A stretch of DNA of 64,000 bases from Sipunculus nudus (Eukaryota > Annelida > Sipuncula > Golfingiida > Sipunculidae), in contig CM049311.1 in the NCBI GenBank assembly GCA_026874595.1, positions 77,018,453 through 77,082,452 of the forward strand, read 5' to 3'. The notes under the pieces are model-generated. The model worked only from the letters and a program-made list of their open reading frames with translations. It was not told where the DNA came from and ran no database searches. The stretch's first letter is position 1, and every line of letters begins with the position of its first letter. The translations under genes were made by a program, and so were the position numbers. Of this stretch, positions 12,601-23,728 are shown piece after piece.

Positions 12601-13640
12601 AAAGCAATATCTTTAGTGCGAGTTTTAACCAGTTTAGAGCCACAATGTGGTCAACTGGGAACTGACAGAAAGAAAGCAATTGGTTTTGCACTTTAGAGAT
12701 GAAATGCCAAAATGTTAAAAACATCAACCAGTATAACCTGTATTACATATATACTCCATGCATGGAACTATATTCAGTTAACCTCATAGACAACTTCAGC
12801 TGAGCATCTTGACTCAAGGGCCCTTGTTTTTATAAGGTACAGGCTGATGCGGTCTGTGCTCTAATGTGAAAACTCGCTTATTACAACTAAATTATCATTA
12901 TATATCGACTATATCCAATATATATACTAGAATTAAACTGTATTACCTCAAAAAATATGAATTCTCGAATTCAGAATATATGTGCATTTTTTGTGCGGAT
13001 CTAAGTTCACTATAATTTGTATCAATATTTTATCAATAGTTAGGTATTAACATTGACTTTTGTATGCCACCATGCCCATTGTTATTCCAATGAACACTTA
13101 TGTTTTCAATAGCTGAGTTGATTTTCAAGTTTATTGTTGTACCTGCTGGAATTTGATTGGCCATTATTCGGCCAGTGTAGCCCACTCTTCTTTTCCTGAC
13201 CAGAAACTAGGGTTTACCATGCACAGGTGGCTGTTGGGCAACCAACCTCAGTCTGGCAGTGTCTGGCGCTAAGTGACTTTTACATATTCCTCTAGATTAA
13301 TGAAGAACAAAATGTTTGTTGATTTCTTGAAATGTCTTTAAAACATACCGATATAGGCGATATTTTATGGTTGAATTAGAATTTTTGCTTCAATTGAACA
13401 GTAAACAAGTGTTCTGTATGTGACTGGAACGTATTTTGCCTCACTCATGTGTTCCAAGTTGAATAATTTACTGGATATCATGATTGCTTGTTTGGTTATA
13501 TTTTTACATTTAAAAAGTTCAAATCCCTTTTTCGAAATTTTTATACCTATATGTAAATTGATTGTTGTTTAAACAACCATATAAATCTGATACATCTAAA
13601 GATGAAGGTGACCCAAAAACCGATGTAGGTAATTGGTTCG

Positions 13641-13660
13641 GACCCATCTTAAGATGGGTC
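13641..13660. repeat. Perfect 20-bp palindrome
   Basis: GACCCATCTT is followed directly by its exact reverse complement. A further GACCCAT lies just downstream at about 13662, so the motif may belong to a diverged repeat. Confidence 0.9.
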
Positions 13661-13878
13661 AGACCCATTTATACATTAGTTCATAAACCTGTGTGCACGT
13701 GACCACTCAAGACCTTGACCTTCGTCAGTGGGATTGAATTGTAATGAGAGCAGCTAGATTGATTTCCCAGGTATTGATTGAAACTGTCAACACAGAATAG
13801 TTTGAAATGTATTCTTTGGGTTTATTACTGTGCCTCATTCATACCGCCTATTTGACAGATTTGATTAGCTATCTATTA

Positions 13879-13880
13879 AA

Positions 13881-13911
<31 letters not shown>

Positions 13912-13913
13912 TT
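13879..13913. repeat. (TTA)n microsatellite
   Basis: About eleven TAT/ATT trinucleotide units, visible directly. Confidence 0.95.
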
Positions 13914-14135
13914 TATTATAAAAAATTAAAAAAAAATCAGTTTACTTATGAGAGTGGTCGTCTATACAAAGAGAGATAAGATATCTGCCAGGTGGAACTT
14001 CTTACTTTATAGAGGCAGCCTGCAGAAGGCCGTGCAGACGGCTTGTAACAAATTTATTCTTAATGTTTGCGTACATATTTGCCCTAAACAAGATGTCACA
14101 CTCTGCTGAGCGTCATGACCCCTTGGTCAGTCATG

Positions 14136-15559
14136 AATTATATGCATGTTTATTATTAAACATTAAAAAATCCTACATTTTATATTAACTACTTTGACAA
14201 TGTCTTTCTGCATATATATGTACATACAACTTGACTAGACATGATATTCAGGATCTTCATTAACACTACAAATAGGCATCAGTACAAATAAAGGCAATAG
14301 AGAGGTTGGAAAATAATTTCTGATAACAAAACAATGATGATTAAGCAGATAAAGCATCGTATACCCGACATTCATGCACTGCAATTGACTGAGTTCTAAA
14401 ATAAGGTGTTAACAGAACATAATGTATATTAACACATGCCAAAAAGTAATTTAATTGGTTAAAAGATACATGTTATACAATGACATGCAAATACTTTAAC
14501 TTTTTAATAATTTGAACATTCCCGAAGATAAATACCTTTCTTCTCTTTTATTAATTCTAATTGGATAAAAAATAGACGGTAATACATTCATTTAAGAAAA
14601 TATATTAATCATTGGAGCAATTTAGTATGCTGGCAAAGAAATTGCTATACAATTTATATAACCATATAAAGTCCATTAACTTTAATGTCCATATATATAA
14701 AACACATCGTTCTATATACCAATTTTATGGTCTCGTTTATTTATTTATTTCTTCGAAATTTACCCACAACAAACCTTTCTATGCAATTCTCTTATTATTA
14801 AGGTCACGTGGTCTCCGCTAGCCTATCCTATATTCACTTCTTTTCATTCATTTGATAATATTTATTTCCGTGAAAAAAATTAATTAAAATGCAACATTGA
14901 ATAGACATGTAAATCATAACAAAAATTAAACATTCCGATATTAAGGCCATAACCGTTAGATATTTATGTTTTGTCAAGGGACAAATACGGTAATCACTGT
15001 ACCCTAGAAAAACGAAAAGGCATTGATTATCGGTTGAAAATCCCAAGGAAGCATGAGATATTTAATTATACTCAAGAAGGGTCAGACGCCGCAGATGAAT
15101 CAGAACTAACTCGATAACCAGCTGAAAATGGGCGATTACTCATTAATGCAAACAAAGAGAAAAAATACTGAGAGTTAATCCATGAGTCAAACCTGCCATT
15201 GGCTATTCTTACGCAAGCCGAGGAAATTCCAGGTTCAGAAATATTGCGCAATCCCGTGTTGAAAGCATTTATAGTTTTCACCTAAGGCCTCCCCATAAAA
15301 TTGGAACAGTATTATGCACACTTGTGGGAAAGCCTGTTACTGGCCGTGAGCGAATGGGATAATTTATCTGTCCGTCTGACAAGACAGAAGCTACGGCGAT
15401 TGGTCCGTGGCTGTCTCCATCATTAAGGCCAATATATAACTTGTGCCAAGGGCCAACAGTGTGCTTGTCACGTGACAACAAAGACGAATCGCTCTGCAAG
15501 TCCGTAGTAGACTGCAAGTGGTGAAATATCAACAACGTGAGGCTAGTATTGTGAACGCA
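14136..15559. other. Non-coding stretch leading into a GC-rich island
   Basis: AT-rich up to about 15060, then progressively richer in G, C and CpG. Short open frames on both strands at 15072-15535 show no recognisable domain. Confidence 0.5.
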
Positions 15560-16300
15560 GAAAAAAAGATGTTCTGGTAGCGGTGGAAGCGGAAGAGGGA
15601 GGGAGAGCGAGCTACCCGTCAGGCCGCCACTATGTCCTCAGGTTGTACACTGTTTTTGCTTTAGTTTAATAGTTGTTACAGACTGTGGGAGAAATGGACT
15701 GAGCGGGCAGCAGGGGCACTTTAGTGTGGGTCCGCCCCCGCCAGGCAGTCCGCCGGGCTCAGTAAGCAGATCTCTCTTGCTGGGGATCAGCTGATCGCTG
15801 GCTGTCTAACCCCTGTGCACTCGCAGCTTCACAGTCTGTTCGTCAGTGCAAGTAAACGTTGGATATGTGAAGGAATGCTTGCCAAAAACTCCCCAAATCT
15901 TTCATGGGCCGGAATTGGGGACAGTTCTCATAGCGTGCATGTTGTGATGTTAAGGTCAGCATTCAGGAGCAGATCTGGGTCCGGCAAGGCGGGCGGAAGG
16001 GGCAGCATGCTTGTTGCTGGTGTTTTCTGCCACCAATACGGGACAGTAGGCTGTGCTGCTCCGGCTGGGTTTACAGCGATCAAGACTCGCATCAGATTGC
16101 CTGGTTTCCCGTCCCTCCTCCCAAGTCGCACATTCCTCTCATATTTTTATGTTCATCCTCCCTTGGATAAATTGTTCCCGCGACCCGGCCCCCTCCCCCG
16201 ACCAGACTTTCCCCTGGGGCTCATTAGCGGAGAATCATCAGGTAATTATTTAACCCCGATCTGGTTTCCCTTCGCTTGCACACCTGTACTAAATGCCATA
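15560..16300. promoter_or_regulatory. GC- and CpG-rich island, possible promoter or 5' exon region
   Basis: Composition rises sharply against the AT-rich surroundings, with many CpG and GC-box-like stretches such as GGTCCGCCCCCGCC at about 15730. It contains the longest open frame of the window (15815-16417), whose 200-residue product matches nothing I recognise and has no clear domain. The island lies about 11 kb upstream of the cold-shock exon on the same strand, so it could hold that gene's promoter. That is inference from position and composition only. Confidence 0.35.
15632..15641 (+). other. Speculative tiny first coding exon (ATG TCC TCA G)
   Basis: An ATG in the context GCCGCCACTATG, close to a good initiation context with A at -3, is followed after ten coding bases by CAG and a GT. 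Ending after one base of a codon, it fits the phase of the cold-shock exon at 26897, which begins with the last two bases of a codon; joined they would give a glycine codon. The donor CAG/gttgta is weak. A ten-base reading frame has little statistical weight. Confidence 0.15.
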
Positions 16301-17379
16301 CCCGATTGGTCTATATACATTTTTCACCGGTCTCATCTGCTCGGTAATCAAATCGAGCCTTATGACGCCAGCAAAGGTATACCTCGCAGACCTAATTACA
16401 GACGTAGGTCCGCATAGATTATGGTATTTTAGCAAAATCATGCCGAGACGAGAGATGGGGGGGGGGGGGGGGGGGTTGAACGCTGGAGCTCATACATGTG
16501 ACAATGACCTGGAACTGAGAAATCATGAGTCCCACACAGACACTAGTGGTATACAGCTTGCATACTATCGGAATCTCATCACTGAAAACATACGTTACTA
16601 GCTCAACATTACAGATATTGATCTATGCTGCATGTCGAGACGTTAGGCCCGGTTTATATTCAGACGGTTGTTTGTCTTTGTAATTAATGATGTGGGTGCG
16701 CTAAAAGCAAGATGTAAACAGGATTGGGGGGGGGGGGGGTTAACCTGCGCGGGTAGGACAAACCCAGATTTTTCATCAAGCGTGTAACCTGGTTTGGGAG
16801 CGCAGCGTGACTTTGCATGTGTTGTTGCTATGTTTAGACTGAAGGGGATATCCTCTCACCCCATCAGGTAGATTCTCGGGGTGTTTGTGGGTCAGTGTTG
16901 GTCCGTAAGGCCAGTAACTGGACCCTCTATATCATCTGGCCGGTCGCCATGCTCGTCTGATCGGCGCTAGTCGCAGCAGTTGGCCATTGACACAATAGGT
17001 CATCGGTAGACACAGCTGTCAGCGTGGGGACCAGGCAGGCCCGTGGCCACCTAAGAAGGGCCGGGGTAGGGTGTCCCCATGATTCCGTTACACTCTATAT
17101 GATATATAAGCTCGCTCTGTAGCCTCTTGAACATGGATACAAGCAAGGAATGCAACTACAGCATCCAAAAGCCAGTGGCGAGGGGCAAACACTGTTCTGT
17201 AGTAGCACACACGGACCACGGCTGATTCGATACTGATGCTATACCACGGCGCTTCGGTGATTCCCCTTGACGACGGTTCTGTCGGGGCTGTTGTCAGATT
17301 CTGAAGCCAACATTGTGCAACTGAGCGTGGATTATGATGTTCCTGGGCGTCCTGCACCCCTGTGATAGTCGTATACTCA
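16301..17379. other. Moderately GC-rich non-coding stretch
   Basis: Contains two long G-runs, at 16457-16475 (19 G) and 16726-16739 (14 G). No convincing exon was recognised. Confidence 0.5.
16457..16475. repeat. Poly-G run
   Basis: Nineteen consecutive G residues, a likely site of length polymorphism and of sequencing error. Confidence 0.97.
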
Positions 17380-17660
17380 GCCCAGCCAACGTGTGTGTGT
17401 GTGTTTTGGTCGCGGCCAACCCGGCTTGAGTGGAAACAAACCGTCGCGGCCATTTTGACGCCGCTTCCAGGCAGATTCTGGACTGTTCAGCAGTAAATCA
17501 CGACTTACCCGGCACTCTGAGACAGCCCGTTGGAGCTGGCCCTCCAAGTGAGTGGCAGCCCTTCTTGACTGGGCCGGGAAACCCTTTAGATTTGCACGAC
17601 AAACGTAATACGGCTCGGGCCTTGCGGCGGCTGCCATGTTTGTAAGATGGCACAGAGTTG
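17380..17660. promoter_or_regulatory. CpG-rich promoter-like island
   Basis: Dense in CpG. On the minus strand two ATGs have favourable contexts: AAAATGGCCGCGACGG (ATG at 17451-17453) and AACATGGCAGCCGCC (ATG at 17635-17637). The first resembles the YY1-type AAnATGGCGGC element seen near start codons of TATA-less genes. The frames that follow, up to 121 and 86 codons, match no family I know. This may be a minus-strand first exon and promoter. Confidence is low. Confidence 0.25.
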
Positions 17661-18383
17661 GTTTGTATCTGACCTAGGCGCGCTTATGTTAAACAGGGGA
17701 GCATCGTTACAAGCAACAGAGAGCAATATCTCTCGTATCCTATCTATTCTTCATTGGATCCGCTTCAGTCCATGGTCCGAGGTCGCTAGAAAGAACGACA
17801 ACTTTTGCATGTAATGAATTTGCCAAGGAGGCTGCTTCCAGGTATAGTGAAAAATCAAAAGCCTTTCAAGTGTGGGATTAAACTCAGTCCGGCTAACATT
17901 ACGTATTGGATAGGTCCCCTTTTATTGCACTTACTTAGCATACCCGTGATATATATCAGACTAAGTGAATGATTGTCAGTGTTTATTAAAGTTATTTTAC
18001 TTTTGTGTAGTTTATTGATTTTTACATTATTTATTAAAGATAAGTTGTGTGTAACAAATACTTTATTTTTTTCTGATAAAAAAAATTGCTATTCTCTTTT
18101 TTATACTAATGATCTTACTACATTAAAGACTGATATTAATTTCTATATATTTTACACTACAAATTATGATAATTTATATTCACATACATTATATCCCCTG
18201 TTGGAAAATAATGTAATGCATTATTAGACCAAGGAAACAACTTCCTGAAAATATAAAAAAAGTAATTTGCGTTCATAAAGAAAACTATGTGTACTGCATC
18301 GAGTACCATTAAAGAGGGGAAAAAATTAATTGCCGTGTGATTGACTAAGGACTCAACAGTAAACAACAAAAGTATGATACATG

Positions 18384-18480
18384 TATTATGTATATACAAT
18401 ATATTATATGTACATACTATTTATTTTATGTATGTACCATATATTTTATGTATATACAACATATATTATATGTTTATACA
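18384..18480. repeat. Short AT-rich tandem repeat, period about 20 bp
   Basis: About five diverged units built from TTATGTATATACAATATA-like sequence. It accounts for the tyrosine/isoleucine-rich open frame here. Confidence 0.7.
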
Positions 18481-19154
18481 AAATAAGTTATATATATATG
18501 TATTTATATATGTAACAGCGAAATTACATACTTGTGTGATTTTATACATGTATAATATTGTAAACTGAAAAATGATAAAATTGGACGGGAATGAATTAAA
18601 AAAAACCATCATAATATCCTGTAAGTAAACTCAACATTTGCTTGATATAAATCAAATTTGAATGGTTTAAAGGTTTTAATTAGATCCAATCATGCAGAAA
18701 TATGTAGTTTTACTCTAATCCCTGGGGTTTTTAAATGACGCAAAAGGAACCTTGCATTAAAATAGAAAGAAATATTGATTAGACAATGTGTTTTCATATT
18801 TTTGTCTCTCTTTTTGTTCCTTTTTTGTCTCATATTTGTTTTATTATAATAATTTGAAACAAGAAAATAAATATAAAATATGTCACCAATATTTATGGTC
18901 ATCAAGTAAACATTTTCCTTATTCCGCATTTTCCTTCCCTAGGTCTACTTCTGTATCTTATCATTTACCAACTGAATTTACCAACATTCATCTTTACACA
19001 AATCTTAGGATTCCAAATTTTTACTGGACTAAATTAACTATAAGGAATCATGAATTATATATTGTACACAGAAAACATTTTTCAGACAAAATATTGTTTT
19101 GAATCAACTCAGTAGCCAACTTAAAGAATCTTGAGGTACGTATCTCCCAGGGCA

Positions 19155-19173
19155 ACAATATGCAAATTATTGT
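19155..19173. promoter_or_regulatory. Octamer flanked by inverted SOX-like half-sites
   Basis: ACAATATGCAAATTATTGT contains the consensus POU octamer ATGCAAAT at 19160-19167, with ACAAT and its reverse complement ATTGT on either side. Octamer and SOX sites side by side are the known composite recognised by POU/SOX pairs. Whether this copy is used is unknown. It lies 7.7 kb upstream of the cold-shock exon. Confidence 0.35.
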
Positions 19174-20348
19174 CCTGTACAAGGCCACCAGTGGCGTTCA
19201 TATCAAGCATACAGACCTCAGCTTCTATCATAACAAAAGGAAAAGCATTTCCCTCCGGTCGGTGAAGTCAGTAGGTGTCAGGGTGTTTTGAGGGCAATGG
19301 CATTCTTATAAACATATATCTCGACCTGGTTTTCTTGCAATAATTCCGATTTCTGATGAAATGAAGTTAAAAAAGTACAATTAATGACTTATATTGGTTC
19401 AGACATGGCACATTTAAATCACATTAAAGCTCAACACAGATCAATTACTCTCGATATTAACATTTTAAATTATCAGGATTTTTTTCTCATAGATAGTATA
19501 CTTGAAGGCCATTTTAAATACTTTGTAATAAAAGTCCATTAATGATTTCTGTTTGAAACATGCAGTGTGGTGCAGATTGAGTATCAGTTAAGTTTAAATT
19601 ATTTATTGTTATTTAATATTAAATTTCAAAATATTGTGGGATATTTTCAACATGATTACATATGGACTGACATAGACATGATGACACCTTATAGAGCATA
19701 ACCAGGATTGGAAACATACACAGACATTTAGATGCTTCTGTTATATAGTTAATACCACTGAAAACAGTAAAAGTAATCAAAGGAACAGCTAAAGAATACG
19801 AAAATACGAGTCAAATGATATTTGTTTATCAGGGTTAGGGTATGCCATTGTTATTACCATTATAACTGTTGGAATGATTTTAAACAATAGTATCTTATTG
19901 TAACACCTATTAACAAATTTACATGGATTTACATTTCCCAACAAATTGTATTAGCCATTTTCCCTATTACAACCATTGTCAATTTAAAGTTTTCCGACTC
20001 CACGCTAACAGGTTCCCTTTACAAAATGTGTTTGAAACAGATGTATGAACGCCAACAGTACACATGAGTCCATGTAAAGGATATTGTTGATAAACAATGT
20101 ATTGTTTACACCTGGAATTGATGTTCAGTTAAATACACCCATCCATGTTGGTACAGAGGTTCGATCGAACACGTAAAGTACATTTATAAATAATATACAG
20201 CTTTATTCCTTTACAATATAAATACTTCATAATGTGATAAGAGCAGTTCACTCAGTACAAGCACATTGACTGAGATATAAATACTTATACCGATACCTAG
20301 CATACATACGTGACATATACTTCATCACGTTAACAGCATGTCATACTA

Positions 20349-20412
<64 letters not shown>
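20349..20412. repeat. (TA)n microsatellite
   Basis: TA run of about 64 bp with one TG interruption near 20363. Confidence 0.97.
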
Positions 20413-20416
<4 letters not shown>

Positions 20417-20810
20417 TGGTAAACCTGAAAGAGGACATATAATGCTTAATGTTTATACCTGTGTTACCATTTCGACATGAAGATATAATTTTAAAAAAAT
20501 TATCCATACACATATACTCAATATGTTGACATGATCATATGTTATGAAAGTTAATCAGTATTGATCTATCATTTGGAGTGAATATTGATGGAAGGAGATC
20601 GTCACACATGTGTAAAGCATGAACAACCCAAAAGCCGTTTCGTTTAACTCTTTTATTTGTTTTTTACATCTGGATGGAAGACGCACACACAAACATACAT
20701 GTATGTCCATCACTCCGTACAAGAACCCGCATACATGAGTATAACATGAGTATTTTAAAAATTGGTACTTTATGTATTTATGATATCCATTAAAATTGCA
20801 ATATATTATT

Positions 20811-20813
<3 letters not shown>

Positions 20814-20870
<57 letters not shown>
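20814..20870. repeat. (TA)n microsatellite
   Basis: Uninterrupted TA run of about 57 bp. Confidence 0.97.
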
Positions 20871-20874
<4 letters not shown>

Positions 20875-21692
20875 TGAGTGTTTCATATATGTACCAACAA
20901 CTGATATATACATTGCCAAAACTTTACTTGGTATATTTGTGAAGTAAACGTATATGAAATTTTATATAAAGAAAGAGACATTTAGCTCTTCAGGAGTGCA
21001 AAACAAGTAAGGGTTTATAGGGAAACTTGGCAACTTTCAGGTGTCATGTAAAGCCTAAATTTTTAAAACCCATGCTACCTGGGTTGGCAATCTATTTATA
21101 CTTGAGCCAAGTATAATTGTATATTGTTCGAGCTGGAGCGTGTCCGAGATCACTGTGGCCTTTCGGAGGTACCTCTTTGAAACAGAGGCATATATCCGGC
21201 CCGGTACAGGACAGGCCCCCCATAAACATGATCAAAATGCAACACGGTATAGCCTGAACGGTGCATACGGTATCGGCCATTCAACACCAAGGCGGCTACG
21301 CTTATGGGTACTGCTGCAAGCCACTCCACTCAAATACCCCGGCCGCTTCGTATTCTGCGCATTACAGCAACAAAAATCCCTGTTAACTGATCAGTTCGAC
21401 CCGTGTACTTACACAAATGAAATTATTTAAACCCTTCACTTTTTATTGTTGTAAAGCGCTGCCCTAATGGTTGGCGATGCAAAACCTGAAGTGTTTTTGT
21501 TATGTATGTGAATTCTTGAATTGTTGCACCAGCCAAGGGTGAAACGCTGGGCTATTTTTAGCATAATAGTTGCATTTTTTTATGCGAACGAAGCGGTAGC
21601 ATTCCGATGGATTCCATAATCCTAAAGATGAAATCTAGAATTTGTTGTATTCGTTATATACAACACCCATAGATAAACAATTTTGACTGATC

Positions 21693-21759
21693 TATTATTA
21701 TTAATATTATTATTATTATTGTCATCATAATAATCATCATCATCATCTTCGTCGTCTTC
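21693..21759. repeat. Compound (ATT)n/(CAT)n/(CGT)n trinucleotide repeat
   Basis: TTATTA units pass into ATCATC and then TCGTCGTC units. It accounts for a methionine/isoleucine-rich minus-strand frame. Confidence 0.9.
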
Positions 21760-22276
21760 ACCCACATGTAAACATGCACCGTGAAACAAAAATCAGGGAC
21801 AGTTGTCCCTTGGCGTTTACAGACAAGATGCACGGACATAAATGCAGATATAATAACTCAAAAATGCGGGCAGCACATACTTACAACTAGATGTAAGACA
21901 TCCATGTTTATGACCCGTACAAATGTGATTCTCTTGTCAGTGTAGTGTAAAACTGTTTGTTTGTTCAGCCCAACAAATCCACAGGCATAAAGTCTTCATT
22001 CATAATCACACACTAAATGCATATTAATGTGTGTTCAATAATAACTGAAACCCTTCCCAAGTTGATAACGTAATACATTTATATAAATAAAATTACACAT
22101 AAACTTTACGTAACAGCACAGTAAGTAACCTTTACACACTGGTATAGAAACGAATTTACATGAATGTATATTGCTGCAAGGTTAAATAGATATCATATGG
22201 TTGTGCATATCAACATGTATATTTATATATTTATAAACATGTTTAAAATATGTATGCATGGTGAACACACAAATAA

Positions 22277-22281
<5 letters not shown>

Positions 22282-22329
<48 letters not shown>
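22282..22329. repeat. (TA)n microsatellite
   Basis: TA run of about 48 bp. Confidence 0.97.
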
Positions 22330-22334
<5 letters not shown>

Positions 22335-23728
22335 GTATGTGTAAATCTGGATAAATCTGGCCCTTTACCATCTACTTCCGGTGCAAAAAGGGTACTTCCT
22401 TCAAACCGCTTGAAAGCAAAAGAGAAATGTACTTATACGCTGATGCACTGAACATGCCAATATCGGCAGCTCTAAGAGTACGTGTTCGCAGTTCTTGAAA
22501 TGAGTAAAAATGAACTGTCTAACTATTATATTTCAAACCATCTTAATGAAGGAATTTAATGAGTTGTATGATTTATCATTGTCTCGTAGGTAAGTCTCAT
22601 AAGATTTATAATGCAATAGAATGAACAATTTAATAAATAAAAAGAATTTTCTCATATATTTCTTAAAAATATCCAAAAGGGCAAAGGGGTTCTGTTTTAC
22701 CGTTTACTTGTTTAGATGATATAATAATCCTTACGTTTCAGGGAATCTTATTTGAATGGTCATTTGATAAAGATGGCATTATCGAAAAACAAATAATGTT
22801 ACTGATACCAACTTGACTATTTCAAATCAAGCTCTGTATACTAGGTAGTTTAACCTGTGCCACTGATATCAGAGGTAAAAGGGCCATTTTAACACGTATA
22901 CCCTATTTATAAGTGATTTATTGATATACTTATATAATGAATCATTAATAAGTTATTGATTTATTAATGCATATAATGAATTGTATAAGATATTTATTAC
23001 GCATTTAACAGTGAGTATATTTTATTAATTTTAGTCATTTAAATGTTAATGTCAGATATTGGAATAAAATATGAGGTAATTGATTAAAAATAAGACATAT
23101 ATAACTACTCTATATACGTTATAAATATTACATAATCCATGAAAGTACCTTTTGTATGATGACTATATATACCACCTCCTATAAATGTTACATTTACTAT
23201 AACCACCCTGGTTAAGCATATTTATTATTTAAACAGGACCACTCGCATGAACTGTGTATACCTAAAAGGTGTTGAATATCATGTGTTTCTGGATCATAAC
23301 ACATAATTCGTATGCAATGTCATCCTTAAAGAGCTATCTCTTGGTAACTCTAAATAAAACAGTTATCATATCTAAATATATAAAGAAAATTGTTAATTAC
23401 GATGTTAACTATAAGTTGTTTTTACTGCGTAAAATGTGAATGTATCATATAATAATCCCCTATAATTTAGTTCAGTATTTAGAGCAGATAACCCGCTTCC
23501 GGCTGACAACAGTTTTCATACCACATTCGTTCGTCAAATGACATCATTTAATCAAACAATAATGTTCCATATACCTTTTCCAGCCATTGTAACATAATAC
23601 ACAATTACACATAGCTGTGATTTTATGTCGTATATGATGCAAATATTGAATAATATAAGTAAAGAGCTGAATTAATAACATATTTGCATTAAACCCTATG
23701 TGGATAACAGGATGAAAAAGTTTTTTTT

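Larger units (their letters stand above)
7986..14135 (+). repeat. Array of repeat 'body and tail' modules
   Basis: Continues from the head array. Successive tails (CAGCTGAGCGNCGNGACCCA-type followed by TGGGTCCCTTGTTT) lie at about 9303-9337, 10643-10678, 12134-12168, 12797-12831 and 14103-14135. After several of them the body restarts with TTTTCTGTAAGCACTGTT-like sequence. The block 10672-12168 aligns by eye over about 1.5 kb with 24297-25800, including a shared TTGTTGACCTTTCAGGCTAA segment and a shared GATGTTGTGTGGATCTT segment. The array also carries C-runs at 8257-8271 and 8894-8905. No coding potential was recognised. Confidence 0.8.
17661..20348. other. AT-rich non-coding stretch
   Basis: AT-rich with many short open frames of no recognisable content. 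A compositionally more balanced segment at 19125-19300 contains the POU/SOX-like site listed separately and may be a conserved non-coding element. Confidence 0.5.
20413..23728. other. Non-coding stretch
   Basis: Mostly AT-rich, with microsatellites listed separately. A GC-richer patch at 21120-21400 has short open frames on both strands with no recognisable domain. Nothing else is supported. Confidence 0.5.

Noticed and set aside
15815-16417. 200-codon open frame, the longest in the window
   Set aside because: It lies in a GC-rich island where stop codons are rare, has no recognisable domain, and overlaps open frames on the other strand. It is not called as a gene.
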